A stretch of DNA of 64,000 nt, from assembly GCF_003473485.1 (NCBI RefSeq), contig NC_053045.1:36368494-36432493 (forward strand). Direction: 5' to 3'. Of this stretch, positions 1-11,900 are shown in pieces. The number at the start of each line of letters is the position of its first letter. Within the stretch, counting starts at the first letter, position 1. Under the pieces are notes generated by a model, which saw only the letters and a program-made list of their open reading frames with translations, did not search any database and was not told the origin of the DNA. Origin of the DNA: Medicago truncatula. Lineage: Eukaryota > Streptophyta > Magnoliopsida > Fabales > Fabaceae. A program made the position numbers and the translations under genes.

Positions 1-263
1 CTGCAAACCTAACAAAATTAATAAATAATGATGATGATGATATAACATTATTATAGGAAAAGTTTGTTACACGTATAATTGGAATAATAAATAATATAAC
101 TAAAAAGTTTATATTCGATTTATATATACATTGTTATAATAATATTATTCTTATTTTAAATGAAAGAAAATATTATTCTTTAGATTAAGAGCAAAATTGT
201 AAGCAATAAATAAAGATAGCACAAATTCATGCACTTCATATTACTTGACAAACTTTCTTTCTT

Positions 264-479
264 TCAAAAATAAAAAATATTATGAAGATAAAAAGATAAA
301 ATAGTAAATAAAATATTTAGACCAATAATATTTGGGATGAGTTGGAGAATAGGAGGCGCAAAAGCTGGAGTTTCTATCCTGAATTTCTCTAAACTCTTCA
401 CCATCCATTCTGAGAGTCCGAGATCTGAAAACAACATGGGTTTGGTGTTTTCAGTCTTATCAGGAATTTCGACGTCCAT
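264..479 (-). pseudogene. DEAD-box RNA helicase 5' fragment
   Basis: Reading from an ATG at 479 on the minus strand, residues 17-40 resemble the N-terminal Q-motif region of plant DEAD-box ATP-dependent RNA helicases (FSDLGLSEWMVKS, then FRIETPA). The Q motif should be followed by a PxxxQ segment and the Walker A AxTGSGKT motif. Here the text goes straight to AFAPPILQ, which looks like the stretch just after Walker A (AFALPIL in the family). An internal deletion therefore seems to have removed motif I. After that the frame runs into AT-rich sequence and stops. No other helicase motif lies downstream in the window. It cannot encode an active helicase. The closest family is uncertain; an RH36/DBP8-like helicase is possible. 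Confidence 0.5.
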
Positions 480-823
480 TGTATCGCAGTGTTATAAACG
501 TGAATGACAAGGAACAAAACAAAGTGAGAATGGAAGAGGAGGCTGTTATACTTTTTTTTTTTTGTTACAAAGCTAAAAAGGAAGGAAAAAAGCAAAACAA
601 CAGAAAGAACACACCTAAGCTCTAGGAAATTGCAGTTCCCATGACGTCGAATCTGATCAAAGGAAGGAGATCATAAGGAGGAGATGTATGTCTCGCAAAC
701 TCTTTATACGGCCACAAACAAAGAATGTAAATTTAGGATTTGTCTTTGTTTTTGTTAGGAAAATTTAGGGTTTTTTCTTATGGTGTCTAGTTCACGGGGA
801 CTTCTAGAGCAGGGTTTGTCAAG
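480..823. other. Upstream sequence of the helicase fragment
   Basis: This holds the sequence 5' of the DEAD-box fragment on the minus strand, with a T-run near 550-562. No open reading frame, RNA gene or transposon end was recognised. It may be old promoter or 5' UTR sequence of the helicase gene. Confidence 0.35.
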
Positions 824-1055
824 TAATATTTTTTATTTTTTGAAAGAAAGAAAGTTTGTCAAGTAATATGAAGTGCATGAATTTGTGCTATCTTTATTTA
901 TTGCTTACAATTTTGCTCTTAATCTAAAGTATTTTATTTACTATTTTATCTTTTTATTAATCTAAAGTATTACTCTTATTTTGCTTACATATTATTTGAG
1001 CATGTATTAAACCAATAATTATGAATAATATTATTCTTATTTTGCTCTAAATCCA

Positions 1056-2154
1056 TTGGAGGAGGAGCAAATTTCTTTTCAAATGAAAGAAAATGTCACA
1101 AACTTATGGCACAAAAGGCTCGGGCATTATCATCATCAAGGTTTGCTGCAATTGAAATTCAAGGAGATGGCAAATGACATTCCAGAACTTGATGACCATA
1201 TTTCAAATTGCAAGGCTTGTCAGTTTGGAAAGCAAGGCAGGAAGCCATTTCCAAAGACAACTTGGAGAGCAACAAAGAAGTTGCAATTAATTCATACTGA
1301 CATTGTAGGCCCACAAAGAACATCTTCTTTGAATGGTAGTCTTTATTATGCTATATTCATTGATGATTTTACCCGTATGTGTTGGATTTTCTTTCTGAAG
1401 CACAAGTCAGAGGTAGCACAAGTATTTCGGAAATTCAAAGCAAGAGTGGAGAATGAAAGTGGTTGTAAAATTCAAGCTCTCAGATCAGACAATGGCAAAG
1501 AGTATACTTCTGAAGCATTTGATCGATTATGTGATGACGTTGGCATTCATCATCAATTGACTGTTCCATACACTTCACAACAAAATGGAGTTAGTGAAAG
1601 AAGAAACAAATTTATATTGGAGATGACCCGATGTATGCTGCATGAGAAGAACTTGCCAAAGCAATTTTGAGCGGAATCGGCAAACACTGCTGTTTATTTG
1701 CAAAATAGGCTTCCTACAAGAGCAGTAAAGGATAAGACGCCATTTGAGGCTTGGTATGGTTATAAACCCTCCCTGAATTTCCTTAAAATATTTGGATGTT
1801 TGTGCTTTACTCATGTTCGACAAATCAAGAGAGATAAACTAGACAGAAGAGCTCTTCCAGGCATTTTTATTGGCTACAGCTCCGTTGCAAAAGCTTATAA
1901 AATTTTCCAACCACAAAATGGTAAAATTATTGTAAGTAGAGATGTGCATTTTATGGAAGATGAAGAGTGGAACTGGGATGACACAAAAGGAGATGGAGGT
2001 AATTTTCAAAACTCCAAAACTCCAGGTTCCTACCTTAGAAAAAATTGATGAGAACATTGAAGATTGGGAAAATGAAATGGTAGATGAAGTTCCTGTCAGG
2101 GGCACAAGATTACTTTATGATGTTTATCAAAGATGCAACATTGTTGTTTGTGAG
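1056..2154 (+). pseudogene. copia GAG-pre-integrase and integrase, broken
   Basis: The frame shows the GAG-pre-integrase pattern (WHKRLGHYHHQGL, then CKACQFGKQ) followed by the integrase core: HTDIVGP with the first Asp, LRSDNGKEY with the second, and SERRN with the Glu. A TGA at 1668-1670 replaces the Trp expected after LPKQF; the same frame stays open after it to beyond 1950. Near 2040 the frame shifts in the acidic linker before reverse transcriptase. Translation into the inserted solo LTR ends soon after 2154. Not functional. Confidence 0.85.
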
Positions 2155-3587
2155 TGAAGGGATTTTAAGAGGGGTTTTTCAAAATTTTAATCCTCTTTGC
2201 GGAAGAAATCTCATTGAAACGGATCTTGATTAAATCATTAATCACAAATCAAACAGAAACTTAAACACTTTAAGATTCATATGTTTACCTCTTGAAGAGC
2301 AGAACCTTTGTAGAAGAAATATTTCTGATCACGAGCAAAGCAAAGCAGCGATGCCTCTACTCAGTCCACACGAACAGTACTTCTCCGATGACTGGTGCTA
2401 GCCAATTCCAACGGAGATTCAGAGAGAAGAAGGTTTAAAGAGCGGCAGCTAGGGTTTCACAACTTTTGTGAATTAGGTTAAGCACTCACAAAAAGTTAGT
2501 AATGCTTCAACACAAGGGTTCTATTTATAGAATCACTTGTGTGGTCAGCAAGACAACACTTAAATACACCGTACCTTACGGTGGACCGCGTTTCTCTATT
2601 TTTCGTAAATTAAATAATAAAGTCATATTTAATTACTAATAAGTCTCACTTATTATTTTATAAATAAGTCTTACTTATTTATTTCTCTCATCTATCTGTC
2701 CTTTGTGTGTGACCCTATAGGTTCCCGTAATGTTGGCAATAATATTAAATCACATATTTAATATTATAAACAGTGAACGGTATCTAGCAACACATCACTG
2801 CTACCCAAGTGACGAGAATGTCATGTGATCTGATGAAACCTTTCTGTGATAATGATCATGTGTATAATTACCCTTTTGCCCTCATGTCTATATTGAACAC
2901 AAGGCATAGACCGTGTCATCCTTGTCTAGTTCAATATTGGGCCCGTAGACATTTCTCCTGTTATGTAGGAGGGGCAAATTCCATCTAGGTCACTCATGTC
3001 CCTCAGCATGATTCATGGAGTACTCATCAACCAACTTTATAGTCATCCTGTTACGGACAACGTTTGAATGGTGACAAAGCACTCGACTCCAACATCTAGG
3101 GTACATAGTGGTTTCAGGTTGAAGGGTGGAATACACCACTATCACTATGAGAATATCTTATGACACTTTTCATAACTTTTACTATGTAGTATTCTCATGG
3201 CGGATCAATCCAATATAAATATTACTTCTAATATTTATATCTATGTGAAGACTTGATAACTCTTTATCCATGATATGTGAGATGTGATCATCAGTCTACC
3301 CACATAATAGTCTCTATGCTTTAATGATATCCCACTTCTCAATAAAGCTTGACTACAGATACTTTAAGAATAGTTTCCTTATGTTTAATGGGGTCTCACA
3401 ATTAAGTTATACTTAATGTTCCATTAAACGGACTAACTATTTTAGGGACTTTATTATTTTGAAACAAATCAAAATCAATAAAGAAATGCCTTATTATTTA
3501 TATATTCACAATATATATTTATATCAATATCTTGATACAAAGTCAAACCCAATCAATATAGATTGGCTATTAGGGCTTACTCCAACA
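2155..3587 (-). mobile_element. Solo LTR (1433 bp) with 5-bp target duplication
   Basis: The insert is flanked by the direct repeat GTGAG at 2150-2154 and 3588-3592. Read on the minus strand it begins TGTTGGAGTAAG and ends CCCTTCA, the TG..CA form of LTR ends. A TATA-like TATAAATA lies on the minus strand near 2522-2530, which sets the orientation. There is no internal coding region and no second LTR, so it is a solo LTR left by recombination between two LTRs. Removing the insert and one GTGAG rejoins the copia polyprotein just before the reverse transcriptase (EPAGFEEAK). Length suggests a long-LTR copia lineage, but the family is not certain. Confidence 0.88.
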
Positions 3588-5068
3588 GTGAGCCTGCTGG
3601 TTTTGAAGAAGCAAAACTTGATAAAAATTGGATGGTTGCAATGAAGGAGGAGTTGCACATGATTGAGAAAAATAATACATGGCAGCTTGTTGACAGACCT
3701 CAAGATAGGAAAATCATTGGCGTCAAATGGGTTTTCAAAACCAAGCTCAATGCCGATGGCTCTATCAACAAGTTCAAAGCAAGGCTAGTTGTTAAAGGTT
3801 ATGCTCAGATTTTTGGAGTGGACTACTCTGATACATTTGCGCCAGTGGCCAGGCTAGACACCATAAGGATGCTACTTGTTATTGCAGCCCAAAAGGGTTG
3901 GAAAGTATACCAGTTGGATGTTAAATCAGCTTTTTTAAATGGTTTCTTGCAAGAAGAAATTTATGTTGAACATCCTGAAGGCTCTTTATGGATTGAAGCA
4001 GGCACCAAGAGCTTGGTACAGCAGAATTGATAATCATCTGTTGACTCTGGCTTTGTGAAAAGCTTGTCTGAGTCTACCCTTTACATCAAACACAATGAGG
4101 TTGATATTCTTGTTGTTTCTCTCTATGTTGATGATATTTTGGTGACAGGAAATAATGTTGCATTGATTGATGAATTTAAATTGGAAATGATGAAGGAATT
4201 TGAGATGACAGATCTTGGATTAATGACTTACTTTCTTGGAATGGAAATCAAGCAAAGCAAGGATGAAATTTTCATTTGTCAAAAGAAATACGCAAAAGAA
4301 ATTTTGAAAAAGTTTAAACTTGAAGAATGCAGATAAATGAGCACTCCAATGAATTCAAAGGAGAAACTTTGCAAAGAAGATGGAACTGAAAAGATTGATC
4401 AAGCATATTTTAGAAGTCTGATCGGTTGTTTGATGTATCTGACAGCAACGCGGCCTGATATTTTGAATGCGGTAAGCATTTTGTCTCGGTTTATGCATTG
4501 TGCAAGTGAATGTCATCTCAAGGCAGCAAAGTGGGTGCTTAGATATATGAAAGGAACATGTGACTTTGGCATTAAATTTACCAAAAGCAATGAATTCAAG
4601 CTGATTGGTTTTTCAGACAGCGATTGGGGAGGTTCTGCTGATGATATGAAAAGCACTTCTGGCTATTGTTTCTCACTAGGTTCTAGTGTTTTCTCTTGGA
4701 GTTCGAAAAAACAAGAAACAGTGGCTCAATCAACTGCCGAAGCGGAGTTTATTGCTGCAACGGCTGCTGTTAATCAAGCTACGTGGCTGAGAAAGATATT
4801 GAGTGACCTTCATCTTGACCACAAAGAAGCCACTAAGATCTTTGTTGATAATCAAGCTGCAATAGCTATTTCTCATAATCCAGTTTTTCACGGAAAAACC
4901 AAGCATTTCAACATCAAATTGTTTTTCTTGAGGGAAGTGCAGAAGGATGGTGTTATTACTCTTGTTTATTGCAAAACAGAAGAGCAAAAAGCTGATATCT
5001 TAACAAAGCCCTTATCAACTATCAAGTTTGAAGATATGAGATCAAAGCTTGGTGTTTGCAGCTCCTAA
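3588..5068 (+). pseudogene. copia reverse transcriptase and RNase H, broken
   Basis: Reverse transcriptase begins with WMVAMKEE and includes GVKWVFKTK, FAPVARLDTIR and [11 protein letters not shown]. After about 3980 a deletion and frameshift remove the segment before [11 protein letters not shown], and a further small deletion follows before the YVDDILVTG catalytic box at about 4126. A TAA at 4334-4336 lies before the RNase H frame. RNase H runs to 5068 with SLIGCLMYLTATRPDI, DSDWGG, STAEAEF and DNQAAI recognisable. At least three disabling changes are seen. Confidence 0.88.
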
Positions 5069-5325
5069 AGCAAGGAGGAGTGTTAAATATCATGCTTAGG
5101 ACTGCTGATGTGTGTGTTGTTTGTTTTTATTTTAGTAACTGCTGTACAGTTTTTATTAATTAATTGTGTTGTATTGTGGTAGTTATTGGAAGTTTTAGTA
5201 TTGTTAATCTATGTAAAAGAGGTGTGTATGTTCAGTTTGTATTATCAGACCAATTATATGAATGAAAGCAGTTATTTCTCCTTTGTCTTGTTCATTTTCT
5301 GCAACTGTTTTCTTGTTCAATTTAT

Positions 5326-5445
5326 TGGGAAAAACCCAAGTCCCACATTGGATAGATAAGACTCTTGAAAGAGTATATAAAGAGGAGGCAATCCTCACCT
5401 TACAAGCCGGTTTTGTAAGGATGAGTTAGGCCCCAAATTTCAACA
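5326..5445 (+). mobile_element. Short LTR-like segment of legume TRIM type
   Basis: The stretch holds ACCCAAGTCCCACATTGG, a TATA-like AGTATATAAAG near 5371, and CCTTACAAGCCGGTTTTG followed by GAGTTAGG. From memory this promoter-like block recurs in many legume genomes as the LTR of small non-autonomous LTR elements. A TG start near 5326 and a CA end near 5445 fit, but no target duplication was found. It lies just upstream of the first surviving exon of the TRANK1-like gene. Confidence 0.4.
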
Positions 5446-5965
5446 CAATTAACAACAAACTGTTATATTCATTGTGCTTTTAATTTCATAGTATTAGATT
5501 TGATTAATATGTCTCATTTTTTATTTTATTGAATCATGAAGCAGTGTTACTTGTTAGCTTGTTATTATAATTTTCTTTTCAATTTAAATTATCCATATAC
5601 CTAAATACCTCACAGGTGATATTATGCTATATCACAAATAGTTTTATACTCTTATTACTATGTAAGGTATAGAGCAATGCTTTTAGGTGTGCCTCTTTTG
5701 TCTAGTATTATGAATCAAAGGATTCCATGGTTTTAGGTCAAATGCAATGGAAAGATAGATTGTGTAATTCTCTCTAGGAGTCATCACAAAGATAGATAGA
5801 AATGAATAAAAGATATGAAATAGTACAGTGGTGTAGCTTATTTATAGTGATTTGGAGTAAATAACTCCCTAACTAATTTTCTACTCTAGTTTATTCTCAA
5901 TATACTGTAATATCTAGTATTCTTTTTCCTCCAAATGATATATTATTTCGACTGTTCCTTTGCAG
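5446..5965 (+). other. Intron sequence before the first surviving exon
   Basis: AT-rich sequence ending in a good acceptor (CCTTTGCAG at 5957-5965). It is most likely the 3' part of an intron of the TRANK1-like gene, whose upstream exons are not in the window. No gene is seen. Confidence 0.5.
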
Positions 5966-6203
5966 TTATATTATCAAAATAACTATGAGATGGCAACAAT
6001 GTGTTTTGAAAGAGCCGGAGACTCTTATTGGGGAAAAAAGTCTAAGGCGGCTAGTCTTAGGGCTACTGCAATCCGTTTACATGACTTGAATCTGGAGGAT
6101 GCAAACGCAATCCTTAGGGAAGCTGCTGAAATTTTTGAAGGCCTTGGCATGGTTGACTCTGCTGCCCAGTGTTTTACTGATTTGGGGGATTATGAAAGAG
6201 CTG

Positions 6204-7757
6204 GTATAAACTTTAACTTTGGCATCCATGTCTATAGTTTTATGTCATTTTCTATTAAAAAACATTATGACATTTTAGAACACAAATATCAAGTTTATCC
6301 TACATGGTCCTATATTGTGTTCATTTGCTGAGGTTACCTTGATTGTAGTTTGAACCTGCTCAAGAAAACTAAATGATGACGATAGTTCATTTCACTAATG
6401 AATATATAAAAATCAAAACTCATAATACACATTGGTAACATGTGGTTTTGTGATATCAAAACATGAGATAAGAGAAATAAGAGATGCTTTGTTCCGTCAA
6501 TTTTTTTCCTTGTTTTCTGTTTTGTTCTTTTGTTTATGAGGATTCCTCTTTTCAACTCACCATGAATAATTTTCTTCTTCAATGTTAACATAACACTAAA
6601 CAACAGTACTGCACCTCTATGCATGAAGTGTATAAGCATCTGTGCCTAGTGCGTACAATAAATTTGTTCAATTCAATTCATATAACTGTTCTTTCACTAT
6701 TTAAGTATTTCTTCAACAAATACTTTTGAACTTAGACACTCCATATGCTACTAGATGTGGGACTTAAGCATTCCATAATATGTTTCTATCGAAGGACAAA
6801 TTTGAGGGAAGGCTCAGAGAAATTATGAGCCACAAGTACAGATTATTAATTTATCAAGCCACTTTTCAAATATATGGAGAGTTTAGAAGCAAAGAGGGAA
6901 ATGCAGGAATCAGATTTAGGAGGAGGTCGTTATGCTAATAGATAGGGGAGTGATGGTATTATAAACAGTTTTATTCAGAGGTTGTTTCGAGTATTGAAAA
7001 TATACCAGAGCATCTTTGTCCAAGTATTGTAATCCTCAAAGTTCGATTAATGATCAGAGGGATACTTTCAAGTCACTGTTTCTTTATTGTACTCTTTTTT
7101 TAAGAACGATTTCATGAAGCTAAGAAAGTGATTGTATTTCCCAAATAAACCAATCCAAACACACATTAAATTTAACTTTTTACTGTTTTTCACTTTTAAA
7201 ATATTACCATAAAGCAGCAATATTTCAATTACAATAACAAGAAAGTACAGAAACCAACTCACATTGATTTTTGAGTCGCATGCTTTGATTAAAATTTATT
7301 TTTCCTTTTACGTTTGTAGATGAAATTCAATCAAACTAATATATAATCTGTACTTATACCATTTTTATAAGTACTGCAAGATATAAAAGGTTTATGTAAA
7401 AATTACGCCTTTCATCTAAATATATCTTTTGTTATAGAGACTTACATATTTCACCCGGACAAAGCTTTTTATTATAACAATTCAGAACTTTCTTCTATAC
7501 CTAGCTCTTGTTGTAGTAACTGATACTATTTCATTCCCTTCAGATTATGTGAGTGTTAGTAATTGTTTTGTTGTTGATGAATCCATTTGATTTGAGTTAG
7601 GCATTTGACTCATTTTGTTTTACAAGAAAATATAATCTGATAAACAATCCTCTAATGAGATCACCTAAGCTTACACATTTTAATTGATATTCATGTTTAG
7701 GCTATTTTTTGCATTGTGCACTTTTACTCTTCAAAATTAATCGTTTTCTGCTAACAG
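6204..7757 (+). other. Intron of the TRANK1-like gene
   Basis: A 1554-bp intron from a GTATAA donor to a CTAACAG acceptor. It is AT-rich, with no supported reading frame or transposon end. The short open frames on either strand have no recognisable protein content. Confidence 0.6.
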
Positions 7758-8653
7758 GGAAGATTTACCTGGAAAAATGTGAAGAGCCTGATTTGAAAAG
7801 GGCAGGGGATTGCTTTTTCTTAGCTCGTTGTTATCACATGGCAGCTCAAGTTTATGCTAGAGGAAGTTTCTTCTCAGATTGTTTGAATGTTTGTGCAAAA
7901 GGTGGATTGCTTGACACTGGATCACATTACATTCAGTGCTGGAAACAAAATGAGAGAGCTGACCCTGGTTGGGCTAATAGCCATGACCTTTACGCAATTG
8001 AACAGAAATTTATGGAAAATTGTGCCCTCAATTATTTTGACAAAAATGATTACAGATCCATGATGAAATTTGTTCGAGCTTTTCATTCGATAGATTTGAA
8101 GCGCGGGTTCTTACAATCATTAAACTTACCTGATGAGCTTCTTGAATTAGAAGAGGAATCAGGCAACTTTATGGAGGCTGCTGTGAACATTGCTAAGACG
8201 ATGGGTGATATTCTTCGTGAGGCTGATTTGCTTGGGAAAGCTGGTGAGTTCTTGGATGCATATGAACTTGTGTTTTTCTATGTATTTGCAAAATCTCTTT
8301 GGTCTGGTGGAAGCAAAGCATGGCCCTTAAAGCAGTTTACGCAGAAGGCCGGGCTTTTGGGAAAGGCATTGACATTTGCAAAGGAAGTGTCGAGCAGCTT
8401 TTATGAGCTTGCATCCACAAAAGTTGAACTATCAAATAAGCATGATAACATTTTTGAAATAGTGAATCAATTGAAATCTTCTCGCATTCATAGCAGTATC
8501 AGAGGGGAAATATTATGTTTGTGGGAACTGCTGGATTCTCATTTTCGGTTAAACTCCTCAAAGTATGTCTGGCAAGACAGTATGTTTGATGTTTCTGTCG
8601 AAGGCATGATTATGAAGAATCAACTTTCCGTGGAGACATTGTTTTGTTGTTGG

Positions 8654-8857
8654 TGTTAGAGACACAATCCCTTAATTATTGGATCATATCAAGTCAACAC
8701 ATCAAGTTATAAATAACAATTATCTGCATATCAAGTCAGCACATCTTATACATAATTAGCAATTATGTTTCCTTATAGCTTATCATATTCTGTTGTATAT
8801 ATTGTATGTCTTACTCAACATTTTAAAGATAAGAAATACAATACAAACTTTCTATCT
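8654..8857 (+). repeat. 5' LTR of the young copia element
   Basis: It begins TGTTAGAGACAC and ends TTCTATCT; the end is TG..CT, not the usual TG..CA, but is fixed by the target duplication and by the primer site that follows. No difference from the 3' LTR was seen. Confidence 0.95.
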
Positions 8858-8871
8858 TGGCATCAGAGCTC
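8858..8871 (+). promoter_or_regulatory. Primer binding site
   Basis: TGGCATCAGAGCTC directly after the 5' LTR resembles the TGGTATCAGAGC complement of the initiator-Met tRNA 3' end used by plant copia elements, with one mismatch. Confidence 0.8.
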
Positions 8872-8905
8872 TTAAGCTGAAAAGCTCTTGATCCATCAGA
8901 AAAAC

Positions 8906-11900
8906 ATGGCTTCCGCTGCCAACAACAACAAAAATGACCTACCATCATCTGTATCTGTCAAGCTGGACAGAAACAATTATCCCCTATGGAAATCTCTAGT
9001 TCTACCAGTGGTCAGAGGATGCAAGCTCGATGGATATATGTTGGGAACGAAAAAGTGTCCTGAAGAATTCATTACCTCTTCGGACTCAAGCAAGAGCAAC
9101 AACCCTGCCTTTGAAGAATGGCAAGCCAATGATCAACGCCTCCTTGGGTGGATGCTCAACTCGATGGCTACTGAAATGGCAACTCAGCTGCTGCATTGTG
9201 AGACCTCCAAACAGCTTTGGGATGAGGCTCAAAGTCTGGCTGGAGCACACACAAGGTCTCAAATCATTTATCTCAAGTCTGAATTTCACAGCATCAGAAA
9301 AGGGGAAATGAAAATGGAAGACTATCTAATCAAAATGAAGAACCTTGCTGACAAACTCAAACTTGCCGGCAATCCGATTTCAAATTCTGATCTGATCATT
9401 CAAACTCTTAATGGTTTGGATTCCGAATATAATCCTATAGTTGTAAAATTGTCCGATCATACCACACTCAGCTGGGTGGATTTACAAGCTCAATTACTAA
9501 CTTTTGAAAGTAGAATTGAGCAACTGAATAACCTCACTAATCTGAATTTGAATGCAACAGCAAATGTTGCAAACAAATTTGATCACCGAGACAACAGGTT
9601 CAATTCCAACAACAATTGGAGAGGTTCCAACTTCAGAGGTTGGAGAGGAGGCAGAGGAAGAGGCAGGTCATCCAAAGCACCATGCCAAGTCTGTGGCAAG
9701 ACTAATCACACTGCAATAAATTGCTTTCACAGGTTTGACAAAAACTACTCAAGATCCAATTATTCAGCAGACAGTGACAAGCAAGGATCTCACAATGCCT
9801 TCATAGCCTCTCAGAACTCAGTCGAAGACTATGACTGGTACTTTGATAGCGGTGCAAGCAATCATGTAACACATCAAACTAACAAGTTCCAAGACTTGAC
9901 TGAGCACCATGGTAAGAATTCTCTGGTTGTTGGTAATGGTGATAAATTAGAGATTGTGGCCACATGTTCTTCAAAACTTAAGTCACTCAATTTAGATGAT
10001 GTCTTATATGTACCTAACATTACCAAAAATCTATTAAGTGTTTCAAAATTGGCTGCTGACAACAACATATTTGTTGAGTTTGATAAAAATTGTTGCTTTG
10101 TGAAGGAAAAATTGACAGGGAAGGTAATACTAAAAGGGCTACTTAAAAATGGATTATACCAGCTCTCAGGCACCAAAGGAAACCCATAAGCTTTTGTATC
10201 TGTCAAGGAAAGCTGGCATAGGAGACTTGGTCATCCTAATAATAAGGTCTTAGACAAAGTCTTGAAAAGTTGTAATGTCAAAGTACCACCTAGTGATAAT
10301 TTTCGTTTTTGCGAGGCATGCCAATATGGCAAAATGCACCTTTTACCTTTTAAGTCTTCTTCTTCTCACGCCCAGGAACCACTTGAGTTGGTCCACACTG
10401 ATGTATGGGGTCCTGCACCAATAATGTCTTCCTCTGGTTTTAAATACTATGTGCACTTTATTGATGATTTCAGTAGGTTTACCTGGATTTATCCCTTGAA
10501 ACTAAAGTCTGAAACTGTGCAGGCTTTTACTCAATTTAAAAACCTAACTGAAAACCAGTTCAATAAAAGAATCAAAGTAATTCAATGTGATGGTGGTGGT
10601 GAATACAAACCTGTGCAGAAACTTGCAATAGATGCTGGTATACAATTTAGAATGTCATGCCCATATACCTCTCAACAAAATGGAAGAGCCGAGAGGAAAC
10701 ACAGACATATAGCTGAATTTGGCTTAACCTTACTTGCACAAGCTCAAATGCCCTTACATTATTGGTGGGAAGCCTTCTTTACTGCAGTATACCTCATTAA
10801 CAGACTGCCATCCCAAGTTACTCAAAATGAGAGTCCCTATTCACTCATATTTCATAAAGAACCTGACTATAAGTTGCTAAAACCATTTGGTTGTGCGTGT
10901 TACCCTTGCCTCAAACCGTATAACCAACACAAGCTACAATTCCACACAACCAGGTGTGTGTTCTTGGGATATAGCAACTCCCACAAAGGTTACAAATGTC
11001 TCAACTCTCATGGAAGGACTTTCATATCAAGACATGTCATCTTTAATGAAGACCTTTTTCCATTCCATGAGGGGTTTCTCAATACAAGAAGTCCTTTGAA
11101 AACAACAATTAACAATCCATCTACTTCTTTTCCTTTGTGCAGTGCAGGTAATTCTATCAATGATGCTAGCATTCCAATCATTGAAGAAGAAAATCAAGAT
11201 GAGACAAACGAAGAAGACTCTCAAGGTGTTACTAGTGACACAGAACAAACTGACAATGGTTCATCAGAAGGTGACACCACTCATGAAGAGACACCAGACA
11301 TAGTTCAGCAGCAAAATGTGGGTGAATCAAGCTTGGACACAAATACAAGTAATGCAATACACACAAGGAGTAAGTCAGGCATTCACAAGCCGAAGCTACC
11401 TTACATTGGAATCACTGAGACTTACAAAGACACAGTGGAACCTACAAATGTCAAGGAAGCTCTCACAAGAACCTTATGGAAAGAAGCAATGCAAAAGGAG
11501 TTTCAAGCTCTCATGTCCAACAAGACGTGGATACTAGTCCCTTACCAAGATCAAGAAAACATAGTTGACTCAAAATGAGTCTTCAAGACCAACTACAAGT
11601 CAGATGGTTCCATAGAAAGGAGGAAAGCCAGACTAGTTGCAAAGGGGTTTCAACAAACAGCTGGAATCGACTATGAAGAAACATTTAGTCCTGTAGTCAA
11701 AGCTAGCACAGTCAGAGTCATCCTCTCAATTGCAGTACACCTCAATTGGGAAGTTAGGCAACTAGACATCAACAATGCGTTCCTAAATGGATACCTCAAA
11801 GAAACCGTATTCATGCATCAGCCAGAAGGATTTGTTGATCCTACCAAGCCTAATCACATATGCAAACTATCTAAAGCAATTTATGGGCTGAAGCAGGCAC

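Larger units (their letters stand above)
178..930. repeat. Inverted repeat of about 105 bp around a helicase fragment
   Basis: The segment at about 178-285 is the reverse complement of about 824-928, almost without mismatch (one A-run differs in length). A second short block at 289-317 is also repeated inverted at 930-957, but on the same outer side relative to the first block, so this is not a simple hairpin or a transposon TIR pair. A further direct repeat links 136-169 to about 1022-1093, where the same words flank a 38-base gap. The pattern suggests a rearrangement with copied filler sequence at the edge of the copia remnant. The segment between the arms holds the DEAD-box fragment and its upstream sequence. 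Confidence 0.75.
1045..5320 (+). mobile_element. Ty1/copia remnant, 5' truncated, split by a solo LTR
   Basis: The order GAG-pre-integrase, integrase, reverse transcriptase, RNase H is that of Ty1/copia. The 5' LTR, gag and protease are missing. The left edge lies near 1045 beside the rearranged inverted repeat. The 3' side keeps a polypurine tract at about 5072-5080 and an LTR starting TGTTAAATAT at 5081, whose end is not clear (about 5300). The coding part has several nonsense codons and deletions and is interrupted at 2155-3587 by a solo LTR. The element is dead and older than the copia element at 8654-13181. Confidence 0.85.
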
